Positions 8,673-19,710 of a stretch of 64,000 bases of DNA are shown here, one piece after another. The position numbers were made by a program, and so were the translations under genes. The stretch's first letter is position 1; every line of letters starts with the position of its first letter. Source of the DNA: Burkholderiales bacterium (GTDB lineage: Bacteria > Pseudomonadota > Gammaproteobacteria > Burkholderiales > Burkholderiaceae_C); contig JAGWTU010000026.1 of NCBI GenBank assembly GCA_028868825.1, forward strand, positions 1-64,000. The letters run 5' to 3'. The notes beneath the pieces were generated by a model. That model did no database searches, was not told the DNA's origin, and saw nothing but the letters and a program-made list of their open reading frames with translations.

Positions 8673-9974
8673 TCACGCCCGGCGGTATCTCGGTGTACCG
8701 GCCACGTAGGCGGTCTGCAGCAAGCGTTCGTCGCCCAGGGTCATCCAGGCAAAGAGCTGTTCGTGCAGATCCTGCGCGAGGTCGATGCGGTGCTGCATCA
8801 GGGGCGTGGCGGCCCAATCCCAGACCGCGACATCGGCCTGGCAGCCGGTGTCGAAGCTGCCGATCTCGTCGGCCAGATGCAGGGCGCGCGCAGCGCCGCG
8901 GGTGGCGCCGTACAGCGCCTTGTAGGCGGTGAGCTTGACGCCGCGCAGCGCCTGCACCTTGTAGGCGTCGGCCAGCGTGCGGATCATCGACAGGCTGGTC
9001 CCGCCACCGACGTCGGTCGCGAGCGTGACATGGGCGCCCTGCCCCTCCGCACCCAGCCAATCGAAGAGGCCGCTGCCGAGGAAGAGGTTGGAGCTCGGAC
9101 TGTGCGCGATCTGTGCACCGGTCGCGTGCAGCAGCGCGCGATCGACGTCGTCGAGCCAGATGCCGTGGGCCAGCACGGCGCGCTCGTTGAGCAGGCCGTG
9201 GCGGTGGTAGACGTCGAGATAGCTGCGTGCCTGCGGGAAGAGTTCGGCCACCCAGCGCACCTCGTCGCGGTTCTCCGCCAGGTGGGTCTGCATGAAGCTG
9301 CCCGCGTAGGCCCTGAGCAGCGCGGCCGCCATGTGCATCTGGCCCGAGGTGCTGGTGGGCGCGAAACGCACCGTCAACGCATAGGAGAGCCGCCCGCGGC
9401 CATGCCAGCGCTGCATGAGGTCGACGCAGTCGCGCTCGGCCTGCGCCACGTCGTCGCGCAGTCCGTCGGGGGCGTGGCGGTCCATCAGGACCTTGCCGGC
9501 GATCAGGCGCATGCCACGCCGCTCGGCGCCGGCGAACAGCGCTTCGGCCGAGACCTTGTGCACGGTCGGGAAGACGACGGCCGAGGTGGTGCCATGGGCC
9601 AGCAAGGCGTCCAGGAAGCGCTCGGCGCCGGCCGCCGCAACTTCCGGGTCGGCGTAGCGCCGCTCGGCCGGGAAGGTATAGGTGTTCAGCCACTCCAGCA
9701 GTTCGGTGCCATAGGAGGCGATCACGTCGAGCTGGGGGCTGTGCACATGGGTGTCGATGAAGCCGGGCATCACGAGGCTGCCGCGGTGGTCGACACGGGT
9801 CCAGCCCGCATCGGGCTCGTCGGCCTGCACGCCGGCGATGCGGCCGCCTTCGACCAGCAGCCAGTGGTCGGGGCGATAGCGCACGCCCGGGGCGCCCGCG
9901 GGGGCGGCGAAGCCGGGGTCGGCGGTGAAGTCGAGCAGGTCACCGCGCAGGGCGCAGCGTGGGGTGGAGGTCAT
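8673..9974 (-). CDS. guaD: Guanine deaminase
   Basis: The 433-residue amidohydrolase is close in length to known GuaD proteins. It shows D74-T-H76-V-H78 for the first metal ligands, then MQTHLAEN, LAHGIWLDDVD and LATDVGGGTSLSM with the metal-binding Asp. GuaD converts guanine to xanthine plus ammonia in the cytosol, feeding the divergent xanthine dehydrogenase genes. The ATG at 9974 starts 16 nt after the LysR stop, so regulator, deaminase, permease and small deaminase probably form one minus-strand operon. Confidence 0.95.
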   Translation of the reverse strand: MTSTPRCALRGDLLDFTADPGFAAPAGAPGVRYRPDHWLLVEGGRIAGVQADEPDAGWTRVDHRGSLVMPGFIDTHVHSPQLDVIASYGTELLEWLNTYTFPAERRYADPEVAAAGAERFLDALLAHGTTSAVVFPTVHKVSAEALFAGAERRGMRLIAGKVLMDRHAPDGLRDDVAQAERDCVDLMQRWHGRGRLSYALTVRFAPTSTSGQMHMAAALLRAYAGSFMQTHLAENRDEVRWVAELFPQARSYLDVYHRHGLLNERAVLAHGIWLDDVDRALLHATGAQIAHSPSSNLFLGSGLFDWLGAEGQGAHVTLATDVGGGTSLSMIRTLADAYKVQALRGVKLTAYKALYGATRGAARALHLADEIGSFDTGCQADVAVWDWAATPLMQHRIDLAQDLHEQLFAWMTLGDERLLQTAYVAGTPRYRRA

Positions 9975-9990
9975 CAGGGCAGGATCGGGT

Positions 9991-10938
9991 TCAACGTGCG
10001 GAGAGGGCGTGCGCCGTTTCGCGCACCTGTTCGCGCAGCCAGCGGCCGGCGGCGGACTGATGGCTGAGCTCATGCCAGAGCTGGTAGTAGTTCAGCGGTG
10101 GAAAGCTCACCGGGCAGCGCACGACGCGCAGCGGGAACTGGCCGGTGTAGCGATTGCAGAACTGGCGCCCGGTGGTCAGCACCAGGCGCGAGCGCGCCAC
10201 CATCAGCGGCGCCAGGCCGAAGTGCGGGCTGCGCACGACAATGTTGCGTGACAGGCCCAGGCCGAGCAGGTGCTCATCGATGACGCCGCGCGCACCGGGG
10301 TGCAGCGGCGTCGGCGCGACATGCTCGCTTTGCAGGTAGCGCTCGGCCGTCCACCAGCGCGGCCTTTGCACCGCCGGATGATCTTCGGCCACCAGGCAGA
10401 CGACTTCGTCGGTGAGCAGCCGCCCGAGATGCAGTTCGCCGGGCGGCTCCAGCCAGTTGCCGATCACGAGGTCGACCTCGGCGCGGGCCAGGCTGCGGCG
10501 GTAGTCGAACTCGCCCGACAGCGGCAGGATCTCGAGCTTGACGCCGGGCGCGGCGGTCTTGATGCGCGCGACCAGCTCGGGCAGGAAGAGCGGGTCGAGG
10601 TAGTCGCTCGCCGCGATGCGGAACACGATGCCACTGTGCGCGGCGTCGAATTCCAGCCCTTTGGCGCGCGAGCCGAACATCAGCTGGGCGCTGCGCAGTA
10701 TCTCGGTCGCGGGCTCCAGCAGTTCGAGCGCCGCGTCGGTGGGCGCCATGCCTTGGCCGGAGCGCACCAGCAGCGGGTCGCCGATGAGGGAACGCAGGCG
10801 CTTGAGCTGGGCACTGACGGCCGGCTGGGTGGTCTGCAGCCGCAGGGCGGCGCGAGAGACGCTGCGTTCGGTGATCACGGTGTGAAAGACCCTGACTAGA
10901 TACAGCTCGATCTTGTCGAAAACCGGACGTTTCGTCAT
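9991..10938 (-). CDS. LysR-family regulator of the purine genes
   Basis: The 315-residue protein has an N-terminal winged helix (LYLVRVFHTVITERSVSRAA, LRLQTTQPAVSAQLKRL) and a periplasmic-binding-like effector domain with the family pattern of a 90-residue helical linker region. It is divergent from xdhA and heads the minus-strand operon containing guaD and the purine permease. It is therefore well placed to control both directions in response to a purine. Which purine acts as inducer cannot be seen. Confidence 0.93.
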   Translation of the reverse strand: MTKRPVFDKIELYLVRVFHTVITERSVSRAALRLQTTQPAVSAQLKRLRSLIGDPLLVRSGQGMAPTDAALELLEPATEILRSAQLMFGSRAKGLEFDAAHSGIVFRIAASDYLDPLFLPELVARIKTAAPGVKLEILPLSGEFDYRRSLARAEVDLVIGNWLEPPGELHLGRLLTDEVVCLVAEDHPAVQRPRWWTAERYLQSEHVAPTPLHPGARGVIDEHLLGLGLSRNIVVRSPHFGLAPLMVARSRLVLTTGRQFCNRYTGQFPLRVVRCPVSFPPLNYYQLWHELSHQSAAGRWLREQVRETAHALSAR

Positions 10939-10965
10939 ACGCGTTGATTGATAAGTTATATCGTT

Positions 10966-10987
10966 CGTTGAATATATAGATTCGACG
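10966..10987. promoter_or_regulatory. Imperfect inverted repeat in the LysR-xdhA divergent promoter
   Basis: CGTTGAAT (10966-10973) and ATTCGACG (10980-10987) form an inverted repeat with one mismatch and a 6-nt spacer. It sits in a locally AT-rich stretch 47 nt upstream of the xdhA start. LysR proteins bind such dyads near the promoter they activate. A weak sigma70-like TTGATA occurs at 10948. Confidence 0.4.
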
Positions 10988-11033
10988 GCGTCGGAGTAAC
11001 TTCCGGGTATCCCTTGACACCCAAAGCTGCCGT

Positions 11034-12614
11034 ATGGACAAGCACACCCGGCCCATCCGCTTCTATCAACACGCCCGCGGCGAGATCGTCGCCGTCGAGG
11101 GCGTGGCCCCCACGCGCACGGTGCTGAGCTGGCTGCGCGAGGACGCCCGCTGCACTGGCACCAAGGAGGGCTGCAACGAGGGCGACTGCGGCGCCTGCAC
11201 GGTCATCGTGGCCGAACTGGCCGAGCACGCGCATCGCATCGGCACGCGCTCGGCCGCGGCCACCGTCGTTGGCGAGCTTTCGCTGCGTACCGTCAACGCC
11301 TGCATCCAGTTCCTGCCCACGCTCGACGGCAAGGCCTTGCTGACCGTCGAAGACCTGCAGCGCATCGGCGGCGGCACGCTCCACCCGGCCCAGCGGGCGC
11401 TGGTGGAATGCCACGGCTCGCAGTGCGGCTTCTGCACGCCGGGCTTCGCGATGTCGCTGGCGGCCACCTACGAGCGCCACTGCGAGTCCGGCACGCGACC
11501 CACGCGGCAGCAGCTGGCCGACGACCTCTCGGGCAATCTTTGCCGCTGCACCGGCTACCGCCCCATCCTCGACGCAGGGCAACGCATGTTCGACCTGCCG
11601 CAGGCGCGGCTGGATACGCGCCCCATCGCGAAGGCGCTGCGCGAATTGCAGCGGCCCGACGGCCTCGCCTACGAGGGCCCTGACGCCGCCGCCCCCTCCG
11701 ATGCGCGCCGCGTGCGCTACTGGGCGCCGCGCAGCCTCGAAGACTTCGCCGCCCTGCGCGAGCAGCACCCGCAGGCGCGGGTGCTGGCCGGTTGCACCGA
11801 CATCGGGCTGTGGGTGAACAAGCAGTTCCGCGACGTCGGCGACCTGCTCTACATCGGTGACGTGGGCGAGCTCGAGCGTATCGAGCGGCGCGAAGACGGC
11901 GTGTTGCGCATCGGCGCAGCCGCCCCGCTGGAAGACGCCTGGAGCGCGCTGGCCGCCGAATGGCCCCAACTGCAGGATATGTGGCTGCGCTTCGCCTCGC
12001 TGCCGGTGCGCAACGCCGGCACCCTGGGCGGCAACATCGCCAACGGCTCGCCCATCGGCGACAGCCCGCCGGTGCTGATGGCCCTGGGCGCCAGCGTGGT
12101 GCTGCGCCGCGGCAAGGCCCAGCGCAAGCTGCTGCTCGAGGATTTCTACGTCGACTACATGAAGAACGCGATGCAGCCGGGCGAGTTCGTCGAGGCGCTG
12201 GAGGTGCCGCCGCCATCGCCCGCCACGGCGATGCGCGCCTACAAGCTCTCCAAGCGCTTCGACTGCGACATCTCGGCCGTCGCCACCGGCCTTGCCGTCA
12301 CGCTCGACGGCGACACGGTGACGGCGGCGCGCTTCGCTTTCGGCGGCATGGCTGCCATCGTCAAGCGCGCGGCCCGCGCCGAAACCGCGGTGCTCGGCGA
12401 GCCCTGGAGCGAGGCCACGGTGCAGGCCGCCATCGCCGCGCTGGCGCAGGACTTCGAGCCGTTGACCGACATGCGCGCCAGCGCGGGTTACCGCCTGCGC
12501 AGCGCCGGCAACCTGCTGCGCCGCTTCTGGCTCGAGACCCGGCGCGATGCACCGCTCGCCCCCTCGCAGACCAGCGTGTGGAGCGTGATGCCTCACCTCA
12601 CCACGGCCGCCTGA
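11034..12614 (+). CDS. xdhA: Xanthine dehydrogenase small subunit (2Fe-2S and FAD domains)
   Basis: The 526-residue protein joins the ferredoxin-like domain (C47, C52, C55 in EGCNEGDCGACT), the second 2Fe-2S domain (SQCGFCTPGF, NLCRCTGYRPI) and, from about residue 210, a CO-dehydrogenase-flavoprotein FAD domain (AGCTDIGLWVNKQ, GTLGGNIANGSPIGDSPP). This is the normal bacterial XdhA layout. Together with XdhB it oxidises hypoxanthine to xanthine and xanthine to urate, passing electrons to NAD+. It leads the xdhABC operon and is divergent from the LysR gene. Confidence 0.97.
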   Translation: MDKHTRPIRFYQHARGEIVAVEGVAPTRTVLSWLREDARCTGTKEGCNEGDCGACTVIVAELAEHAHRIGTRSAAATVVGELSLRTVNACIQFLPTLDGKALLTVEDLQRIGGGTLHPAQRALVECHGSQCGFCTPGFAMSLAATYERHCESGTRPTRQQLADDLSGNLCRCTGYRPILDAGQRMFDLPQARLDTRPIAKALRELQRPDGLAYEGPDAAAPSDARRVRYWAPRSLEDFAALREQHPQARVLAGCTDIGLWVNKQFRDVGDLLYIGDVGELERIERREDGVLRIGAAAPLEDAWSALAAEWPQLQDMWLRFASLPVRNAGTLGGNIANGSPIGDSPPVLMALGASVVLRRGKAQRKLLLEDFYVDYMKNAMQPGEFVEALEVPPPSPATAMRAYKLSKRFDCDISAVATGLAVTLDGDTVTAARFAFGGMAAIVKRAARAETAVLGEPWSEATVQAAIAALAQDFEPLTDMRASAGYRLRSAGNLLRRFWLETRRDAPLAPSQTSVWSVMPHLTTAA

Positions 12615-12630
12615 GCCCACGGAGCCCCGG

Positions 12631-15054
12631 ATGAACAAGCAAGTCGAAGCCTTCGTGCAAGGGCCCGGGCAGGCCTTTGCCGGCTACCAGCACAACGCCC
12701 GCACCCGCATCGACGGCAAGGGTGAGGCCCGGCGCCAGCGCGAGGGCCGGCGCGTGGGCATCAGCCGGCCGCACGAGTCGGCCCATCTGCATGTGGCCGG
12801 AGCTGCCGCCTACATCGACGACATGCCCGAATTGGCCGGCACCCTGCACGCCGCGCTCGGCCTGTCGCCCATGGCCCATGGCCGCCTCAAGGGCGTCAGT
12901 GTCGAAAGGATCCGGGCGCTGCCCGGCGTCGTGGCCGTGCTGACGGCCGCCGACATCCCCGGCGTCAACGACTGCGGGCCGATCATCCACGACGACCCCA
13001 TCCTCGCCACCGGCGAGGTGCACTACGTCGGCCAGCCGGTGTTTGCCGTCATCGCCACCGACCGGGAGCTGGCGCGCCGCGCCGCCGCCCAGGCCAGGCA
13101 GGTACTCGACATCGAACCCCTGCCGGCCCTGCTGACGCCGCAGGCGGCCCATGCGGCACAGCGCTATGTGCTGCCGCCGATGCACATGCGGCGCGAGACC
13201 CACGGCGGGGCCCAGCAGGCCATCGCCGACGCACCGCACCGCCTCAGGGGCCGGCTGTGTGTCGGCGGCCAGGAGCAGTTCTATCTGGAAGGCCAGATCT
13301 CCTACGCCATACCGACCGAAGACGACGGCATGCGCGTGCACTGCTCCACCCAGCATCCGAGCGAGATGCAGCATGTGGTGGCCCATGCGCTGGGCCTCCA
13401 GGCCCACCATGTGCATGTGGAGTGCCGGCGCATGGGTGGCGGCTTCGGCGGCAAGGAATCCCAGTCGGCGCTGTTCGCCTGCGTGGCCGCGGTGGCGGCG
13501 AAGAAACTCGGCCGCCCGGTCAAGCTGCGCCTGGACCGCGACGACGACTTCATGATCACCGGCCGCCGCCACGGCTTCGAGTACGACTACGAGGTCGGCT
13601 TCGACGACGAGGGCCGGCTGCTCGGCGTCGAGATCGACATGCTGTCCAACGCCGGCTTCTCGGCAGACTTGTCCGGCCCCGTGATGACGCGAGCGCTCTG
13701 CCATTTCGACAACAGCTACTGGCTGCCCGACGTCGCCATCCACGGCTACAGCGCACGCACCAACACGCAGAGCAACACCGCCTTCCGCGGCTTCGGCGGG
13801 CCGCAGGGCGCGATCGCGTGCGAGGTCATCCTCGACTCCGTCGCCCGCGCGCTGGGCAAGGACGCGCTGGCGGTGCGCCGCGCCAACTTCTACGGCATCG
13901 GCGAACGCAACACCACGCCCTATGGCCAGCGCGTCGACGACAACGTGATCCACGCGCTGGTGGATGAGCTCGCCACCGAGGCCGACTATGCGGCGCGGCG
14001 CGAGCAGGTCGCGGCCTTCAATGCGGCCAGCCCGGTGCTGAAGAAGGGCCTGGCGCTGACGCCGCTGAAGTTCGGCATCTCCTTCAACGTGGCCCACTTC
14101 AACCAGGCCGGCGCGCTGGTGCACGTCTACAGCGACGGCTCCATGCTCGTGAATCACGGCGGCACCGAGATGGGCCAGGGCCTGAACACCAAGGTCGCGC
14201 AGGTGGTGGCCCACGAGCTCGGCGTCGGCTTCGAGCGCGTGCGCGTGACGGCCACCGACACGCAGAAGGTCGCCAACACCTCGGCCACGGCCGCCTCGAC
14301 CGGCAGCGACCTGAACGGCAAGGCCGCCCAGGACGCGGCCCGCCAGATCCGCGAGCGCCTGGCCGCCTTCGCCGCGCAGTGCCATGGCGGCGAGGCCGAG
14401 GATGTGCGCTTTGCCAACGACATGGTGACCGTGAACGGCAAGCCGATCCCCTTCCCCGAGCTCGCGCGCACGGCCTACGAGGCGCGCGTGCAGCTGTGGT
14501 CGGACGGCTTCTACGCGACGCCCGGCCTGCACTGGGACCGCGAGCAGCTGCAGGGTCGTCCGTTCTTCTACTTCGCCTATGGCGCGGCGCTGAGCGAGGT
14601 CGTGGTGGACACCCTGACCGGCGAATGGAAGCTGCTGCGCGCCGACGTGCTGCACGACGTCGGCCGCTCACTGAACCCCGCCGTGGACATCGGCCAGATC
14701 GAGGGCGGCTTCATCCAGGGCATGGGCTGGCTGACGATGGAGGAGTTGGTCTGGCACCCGCAGACCGGCCTGTTGACGACGCACGCCCCCAGCACCTACA
14801 AGATCCCGACGGCCAACGACTGCCCGCCGGTATTCAACGTGCGGCTCTACGAGAACGACAACGTGGAAGACAGCATCCATCGCAGCAAGGCCGTCGGCGA
14901 GCCGCCGCTGCTGCTGCCCTTCTCGGTCTTCCTCGCCATCCGCGACGCGGTGTCGGCGGTGGGCGGGCACCGGGTGGACCCGCCGCTGCGGGCGCCGGCG
15001 ACCTGCGAGGCCATCCTGGATGCCATCGACGCGGTCGCGCGGGGCGCTGCGTGA
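12631..15054 (+). CDS. xdhB: Xanthine dehydrogenase molybdopterin-binding subunit
   Basis: The 807-residue subunit shows GGGFGGKESQ, TAFRGFGGPQGA and the C-terminal KAVGEPPLLLP, whose Glu is the catalytic base of xanthine dehydrogenases. GGQEQFYLEGQ supplies the Gln that contacts the molybdenum ligand. GGAG lies 7 nt before the ATG, and the gap from xdhA is 16 nt. The motifs are those of true xanthine dehydrogenases, unlike the two other molybdenum hydroxylases of this window. Confidence 0.97.
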   Translation: MNKQVEAFVQGPGQAFAGYQHNARTRIDGKGEARRQREGRRVGISRPHESAHLHVAGAAAYIDDMPELAGTLHAALGLSPMAHGRLKGVSVERIRALPGVVAVLTAADIPGVNDCGPIIHDDPILATGEVHYVGQPVFAVIATDRELARRAAAQARQVLDIEPLPALLTPQAAHAAQRYVLPPMHMRRETHGGAQQAIADAPHRLRGRLCVGGQEQFYLEGQISYAIPTEDDGMRVHCSTQHPSEMQHVVAHALGLQAHHVHVECRRMGGGFGGKESQSALFACVAAVAAKKLGRPVKLRLDRDDDFMITGRRHGFEYDYEVGFDDEGRLLGVEIDMLSNAGFSADLSGPVMTRALCHFDNSYWLPDVAIHGYSARTNTQSNTAFRGFGGPQGAIACEVILDSVARALGKDALAVRRANFYGIGERNTTPYGQRVDDNVIHALVDELATEADYAARREQVAAFNAASPVLKKGLALTPLKFGISFNVAHFNQAGALVHVYSDGSMLVNHGGTEMGQGLNTKVAQVVAHELGVGFERVRVTATDTQKVANTSATAASTGSDLNGKAAQDAARQIRERLAAFAAQCHGGEAEDVRFANDMVTVNGKPIPFPELARTAYEARVQLWSDGFYATPGLHWDREQLQGRPFFYFAYGAALSEVVVDTLTGEWKLLRADVLHDVGRSLNPAVDIGQIEGGFIQGMGWLTMEELVWHPQTGLLTTHAPSTYKIPTANDCPPVFNVRLYENDNVEDSIHRSKAVGEPPLLLPFSVFLAIRDAVSAVGGHRVDPPLRAPATCEAILDAIDAVARGAA

Positions 15055-15842
15055 CCCTGCGCGACACCGCCGCGCGCTGGCTGGCCACCGGCCAGCCAGC
15101 CGTCCTCGTCGAGATCACGGCCACCAGGGGCTCGGCGCCGCGCGAGGCCGGCACGCGCATGCTGGTGTCGGCCCGTGAAGCCCTGGGCACCATCGGCGGC
15201 GGCCGCCTCGAATGGCTGGCCATAGCCACCGCGCGCCGCTTGCTGGCCCCGGGCAGCGGGGCAGCGGTCGAGCACCACTACCCGCTCGGCCCGGCGCTGG
15301 GCCAATGCTGCGGCGGCGCTGTCACGCTGCGCTACTCGCGTCTCGACGAAGGCAGCCTGCAAGGCTGGCCGGCTGCGACGCCGCGCTTCTTCCTGCATCT
15401 CTACGGCGCCGGCCACGTCGGCCGCGCCATCGTCAGGCTGCTGACCGGCATCGACTGCCGGGTGCAGTGGATCGACGAGCGCGACAGCGAATTCCCGCCC
15501 GACGAGGTGCTGCCGCCCCACATCGAGAAGGTCTGTGTCGAGCCGGTGGAGGCCGAGGTGCGCGTTGCGCCGCCGCTCGCCTGCTACCTCGTGCTGACGC
15601 ACGACCACGACCTCGACCTGCGCATCACCGAGGCCATCCTGAAACGCGGCGACTTCCGCTACCTCGGCCTGATCGGCTCCAGGGCCAAGCGCGCGCGCTT
15701 CCTGCACCGCTACGAGGCGCGCGGCATACCTGCCGAGGTGTTGGACCGCATCACCTGCCCCATCGGCGTGCCCGGCATCGAGGGGAAGGAGCCCGAGGTC
15801 ATCGCTGTCGCGGTGGTGGCGCAGTTGCTGCAGTTGGGCTGA
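15051..15842 (+). CDS. xdhC: XdhC maturation factor
   Basis: The 263-residue protein starts with GTG overlapping the xdhB stop (GTGA). It has the XdhC/CoxI N-terminal motif GSAPREAGTRMLV, a Cys-Cys-Gly-Gly motif (ALGQCCGG) and a Rossmann-type GAGHVGRAIVRLL. XdhC binds molybdenum cofactor, helps its sulfuration and inserts it into XdhB. This is the only XdhC in the window, although two further molybdenum hydroxylases are encoded at 1246-3842 and 33379-37009. Confidence 0.95.
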   Translation: MTLRDTAARWLATGQPAVLVEITATRGSAPREAGTRMLVSAREALGTIGGGRLEWLAIATARRLLAPGSGAAVEHHYPLGPALGQCCGGAVTLRYSRLDEGSLQGWPAATPRFFLHLYGAGHVGRAIVRLLTGIDCRVQWIDERDSEFPPDEVLPPHIEKVCVEPVEAEVRVAPPLACYLVLTHDHDLDLRITEAILKRGDFRYLGLIGSRAKRARFLHRYEARGIPAEVLDRITCPIGVPGIEGKEPEVIAVAVVAQLLQLG

Positions 15843-15933
15843 CGCATGCTTTCCGGAACCCGCCAAGATGCATGAGCCCTGGCGGTAACGGTAGGCGTTG
15901 CCTGTCCGGCTTGCACCCGAATTCAGTCGTGAA

Positions 15934-15958
15934 TCGTCGGCAATGTGACCGCCGACGA
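15934..15958. other. GC-rich inverted repeat between xdhC and the GntR gene
   Basis: TCGTCGGC (15934-15941) and GCCGACGA (15951-15958) are perfect 8-bp arms with a 9-nt loop, 91 nt after xdhC. There is no following T-run, so it is at best a weak transcription end or a regulator site. Nothing else is visible in the 268-nt gap. Confidence 0.35.
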
Positions 15959-16110
15959 GGAGTCTGGTTCGGGAATCGATGGAACCGCAATTCGCTGGGT
16001 CGCCCCATTTTCAAGGCCACCGCGGCCAGCTTCGTCCACAATCCTGTCCTTCAGCGTGATCAGGCTGGCGCAAGTCGGATGCCAAGCCCCCAACTGAGTC
16101 GATCGGATCC

Positions 16111-16902
16111 ATGGCCCGACCTCCTGCCAAGAACACCCCGCCCGCGGCGAGTGCCGCCTCCCCGGCAGCGGCGCGCGCTCGCAAGAGGCCGGCGGCCGCG
16201 CCGTCCGCGGTCGAACCCCCTGCGAAGCGCGGAACGACCGCCATCGACCAGCGCATCTACAAGGCCGTCCTCGATGCGGTGATGAGCCAGCGCTTGCCGC
16301 CGGGCACGCGGCTGGGGGAGGCGGAATTCTGCGAACTGTTCCAGGTCAGCCGGACCACCGTGCGCAAGGCCTTGCAACGGCTCTCGCACGACCACATCAT
16401 CGATCTGAGGCCCAACCGCGGAGCCGTCGTCGCATCGCCGACGACCGAAGAAGCGCACGAGATCTTTGTTGCCCGCCGCGCCATCGAGCGCGAGACCGTG
16501 CCCCTGATGGTGCGCAATGCCAACCCGAAATCCATCCACCGCCTGCGCCAGGCGATCGAGATCGAGCACCAGGCGCTCCACGAAGGCGACCGCCCGAACT
16601 TCATTCGGCTGGGAGGCGAGTTCCACATCCTGTTGGCGGAACTCGCGGGCAATCGGGTCCTGCTGCGATTCCTGACCGAGTTGGTCTCGCGCTGCTCACT
16701 GATCATCGCTCTGTACGAGATGCCGGGTTCACCCTTATGCGAGGACGACGAACACCAGCGCATCGTTTCGCTGATCGAGGCCGGACACACGGACGCGGCC
16801 GTGGCCCTGATGGAACGGCACCTGCTCGAGATCGAGGCCAGGCTGCGACTGGGCGCGCCCGTCGGCAAGATAAACCTCGCCGAAGTACTTGCCATAAATT
16901 GA
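16111..16902 (+). CDS. GntR-family transcriptional regulator (FCD type)
   Basis: The 263-residue protein carries a low-complexity Ala/Pro/Arg-rich N-terminal tail of about 40 residues. A winged helix follows (YKAVLDAVMSQRLPPGTRL, then EFCELFQVSRTTVRKALQRL), then an FCD domain (RRAIERETVPLMV, GEFHILLAELAGN). It lies between xdhC and the nucleoside/purine ABC operon on the same strand. It probably controls the ABC operon, whose promoter region downstream holds a TGTATACA palindrome. The tail is longer than usual for the family. Confidence 0.9.
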   Translation: MARPPAKNTPPAASAASPAAARARKRPAAAPSAVEPPAKRGTTAIDQRIYKAVLDAVMSQRLPPGTRLGEAEFCELFQVSRTTVRKALQRLSHDHIIDLRPNRGAVVASPTTEEAHEIFVARRAIERETVPLMVRNANPKSIHRLRQAIEIEHQALHEGDRPNFIRLGGEFHILLAELAGNRVLLRFLTELVSRCSLIIALYEMPGSPLCEDDEHQRIVSLIEAGHTDAAVALMERHLLEIEARLRLGAPVGKINLAEVLAIN

Positions 16903-17255
16903 GGATGCAGGCAAACTGCATCCAACACGATGCATGTTTGTATACAGAATCATGCTCGGTGGGCAGACACAACGAATCTTCATCGCACACAAACGATGAT
17001 CGACGCACCAACAACGAACCTGGTCATGGCCACGGGAACCAGTCTGGTGCCAGGCGGGCGCCGGCTGGCCTCGTTGATGTGCCGCGAGCGACACTCAGGC
17101 ACCCTTGTTTCAATAGGCGCATGGCGGAAACGGTGCGCAACCGAAAGATAGGCACGGGTTTTGCGAACGACTTTCCCAGGATCCCGTGCATCCAGATCTC
17201 CAACCGATTGAATTCTTCGAATCGATCAGCACCCACCACATACCCAGGAGTAGTC
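16903..17255. promoter_or_regulatory. 353-nt non-coding leader before the porin-ABC operon
   Basis: No convincing gene is present. Immediately after the GntR stop, GGATGCAG and CTGCATCC form a perfect 8-bp inverted repeat with a 5-nt loop (16903-16923); no T-run follows, so it may be an operator rather than a terminator. TGTATACA at 16939-16946 is a palindrome of the kind bound by FCD-type GntR proteins. The stretch is less GC-rich than the flanking genes. CAGGAG near 17246 is the ribosome site of the next gene. Confidence 0.5.
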
Positions 17256-18113
17256 ATGAGATTTGACGTCATTGGACTTGCCGCTGCATCCACCGCTCTG
17301 GCCGTATTTGCTGTTTCCGCCCAGGCAGCCGACTGGAGCGACACCTCGGTCGGCCTGCGCACCGGCAACAAGTTCGCCGAGCCCTACGGCAGCACCAGCA
17401 TCGGCAAGAACATCCTCGACCTGAACCATGTCAGCGGCTACAAGTACGGCACCAACTTCTTCAACGTCGACCTGCTGATGTCGGACGGCAAGGACCCGGC
17501 CGGTGGCGTCGCCGGCCAGCCCGGTGCGCAGGAGGCCTACCTCGTCTACCGCAACACCTTCGACCTGAGCAAGATCACCGGCTCGCCGATCAAGTTCGGC
17601 CCGGTGCGCACGGTCGGCATCACCGCCGGCTTCGACCTCAACACGAAGAACGACGGCTACGGCTCGAAGAAGCGCATGCTCGTGATCGGGCCGACCTTCG
17701 AGATGGACGTCCCCGGCTTCCTGAACCTGTCGGCCTACATGCTCGACGAGAGCAATGCGCCCAACGGTCTCGGCCACCGCTACAGCTACAAGACGCATGG
17801 CGCGCTCGAGGCCGACTGGGGCATCCCGCTGGGATCGCTGCCGCTGTCGTTCGGCGGCTATGCGCAGTGGATACAGTCCAAGGGCAGCAACGAATTCGGC
17901 GGCTCGACGGCGGCCGAGACGCATATCGACATGATGGTGATGCTCGACGTCGGCGCGGCCACCGGCGCGGCGAAGAACACCTTCAAGATCGGCGTCGAGT
18001 ACGAATACTGGAAGAACAAGTTCGGCAACCCGACGACCTCGGTCATCGGCCCCGGCGCCGGCCCGGGCGCGACCGCCAAGACCCCGATGATCCGCGCCGA
18101 GTACCACTTCTAA
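17256..18113 (+). CDS. Tsx-like nucleoside-channel outer membrane protein
   Basis: The 285-residue protein has a signal peptide ending in SAQAADW and a mature part of alternating aromatic/polar beta strands ending in RAEYHF, an outer-membrane C-terminal signature. Motifs such as DWSDTSVGLRTGNKF, LNHVSGYKYGTNFFNVDLL and GPTFEMDVPG are typical of the Tsx/outer-envelope family, which forms 12-stranded nucleoside channels. It is 31 nt upstream of a nucleoside-type ABC transporter. It is therefore the probable outer-membrane entry port for the same purines or nucleosides. Confidence 0.8.
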   Translation: MRFDVIGLAAASTALAVFAVSAQAADWSDTSVGLRTGNKFAEPYGSTSIGKNILDLNHVSGYKYGTNFFNVDLLMSDGKDPAGGVAGQPGAQEAYLVYRNTFDLSKITGSPIKFGPVRTVGITAGFDLNTKNDGYGSKKRMLVIGPTFEMDVPGFLNLSAYMLDESNAPNGLGHRYSYKTHGALEADWGIPLGSLPLSFGGYAQWIQSKGSNEFGGSTAAETHIDMMVMLDVGAATGAAKNTFKIGVEYEYWKNKFGNPTTSVIGPGAGPGATAKTPMIRAEYHF

Positions 18114-18144
18114 GCGCCCGTCCCACCGGCCCGGCGACGCGGAC

Positions 18145-19693
<1,549 letters not shown>

Positions 19694-19710
<17 letters not shown>

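Noticed and set aside
15934..15958. Rho-independent terminator after xdhC
   Set aside because: The stem is perfect but lies 91 nt downstream and lacks the T-run; kept only as an inverted repeat.
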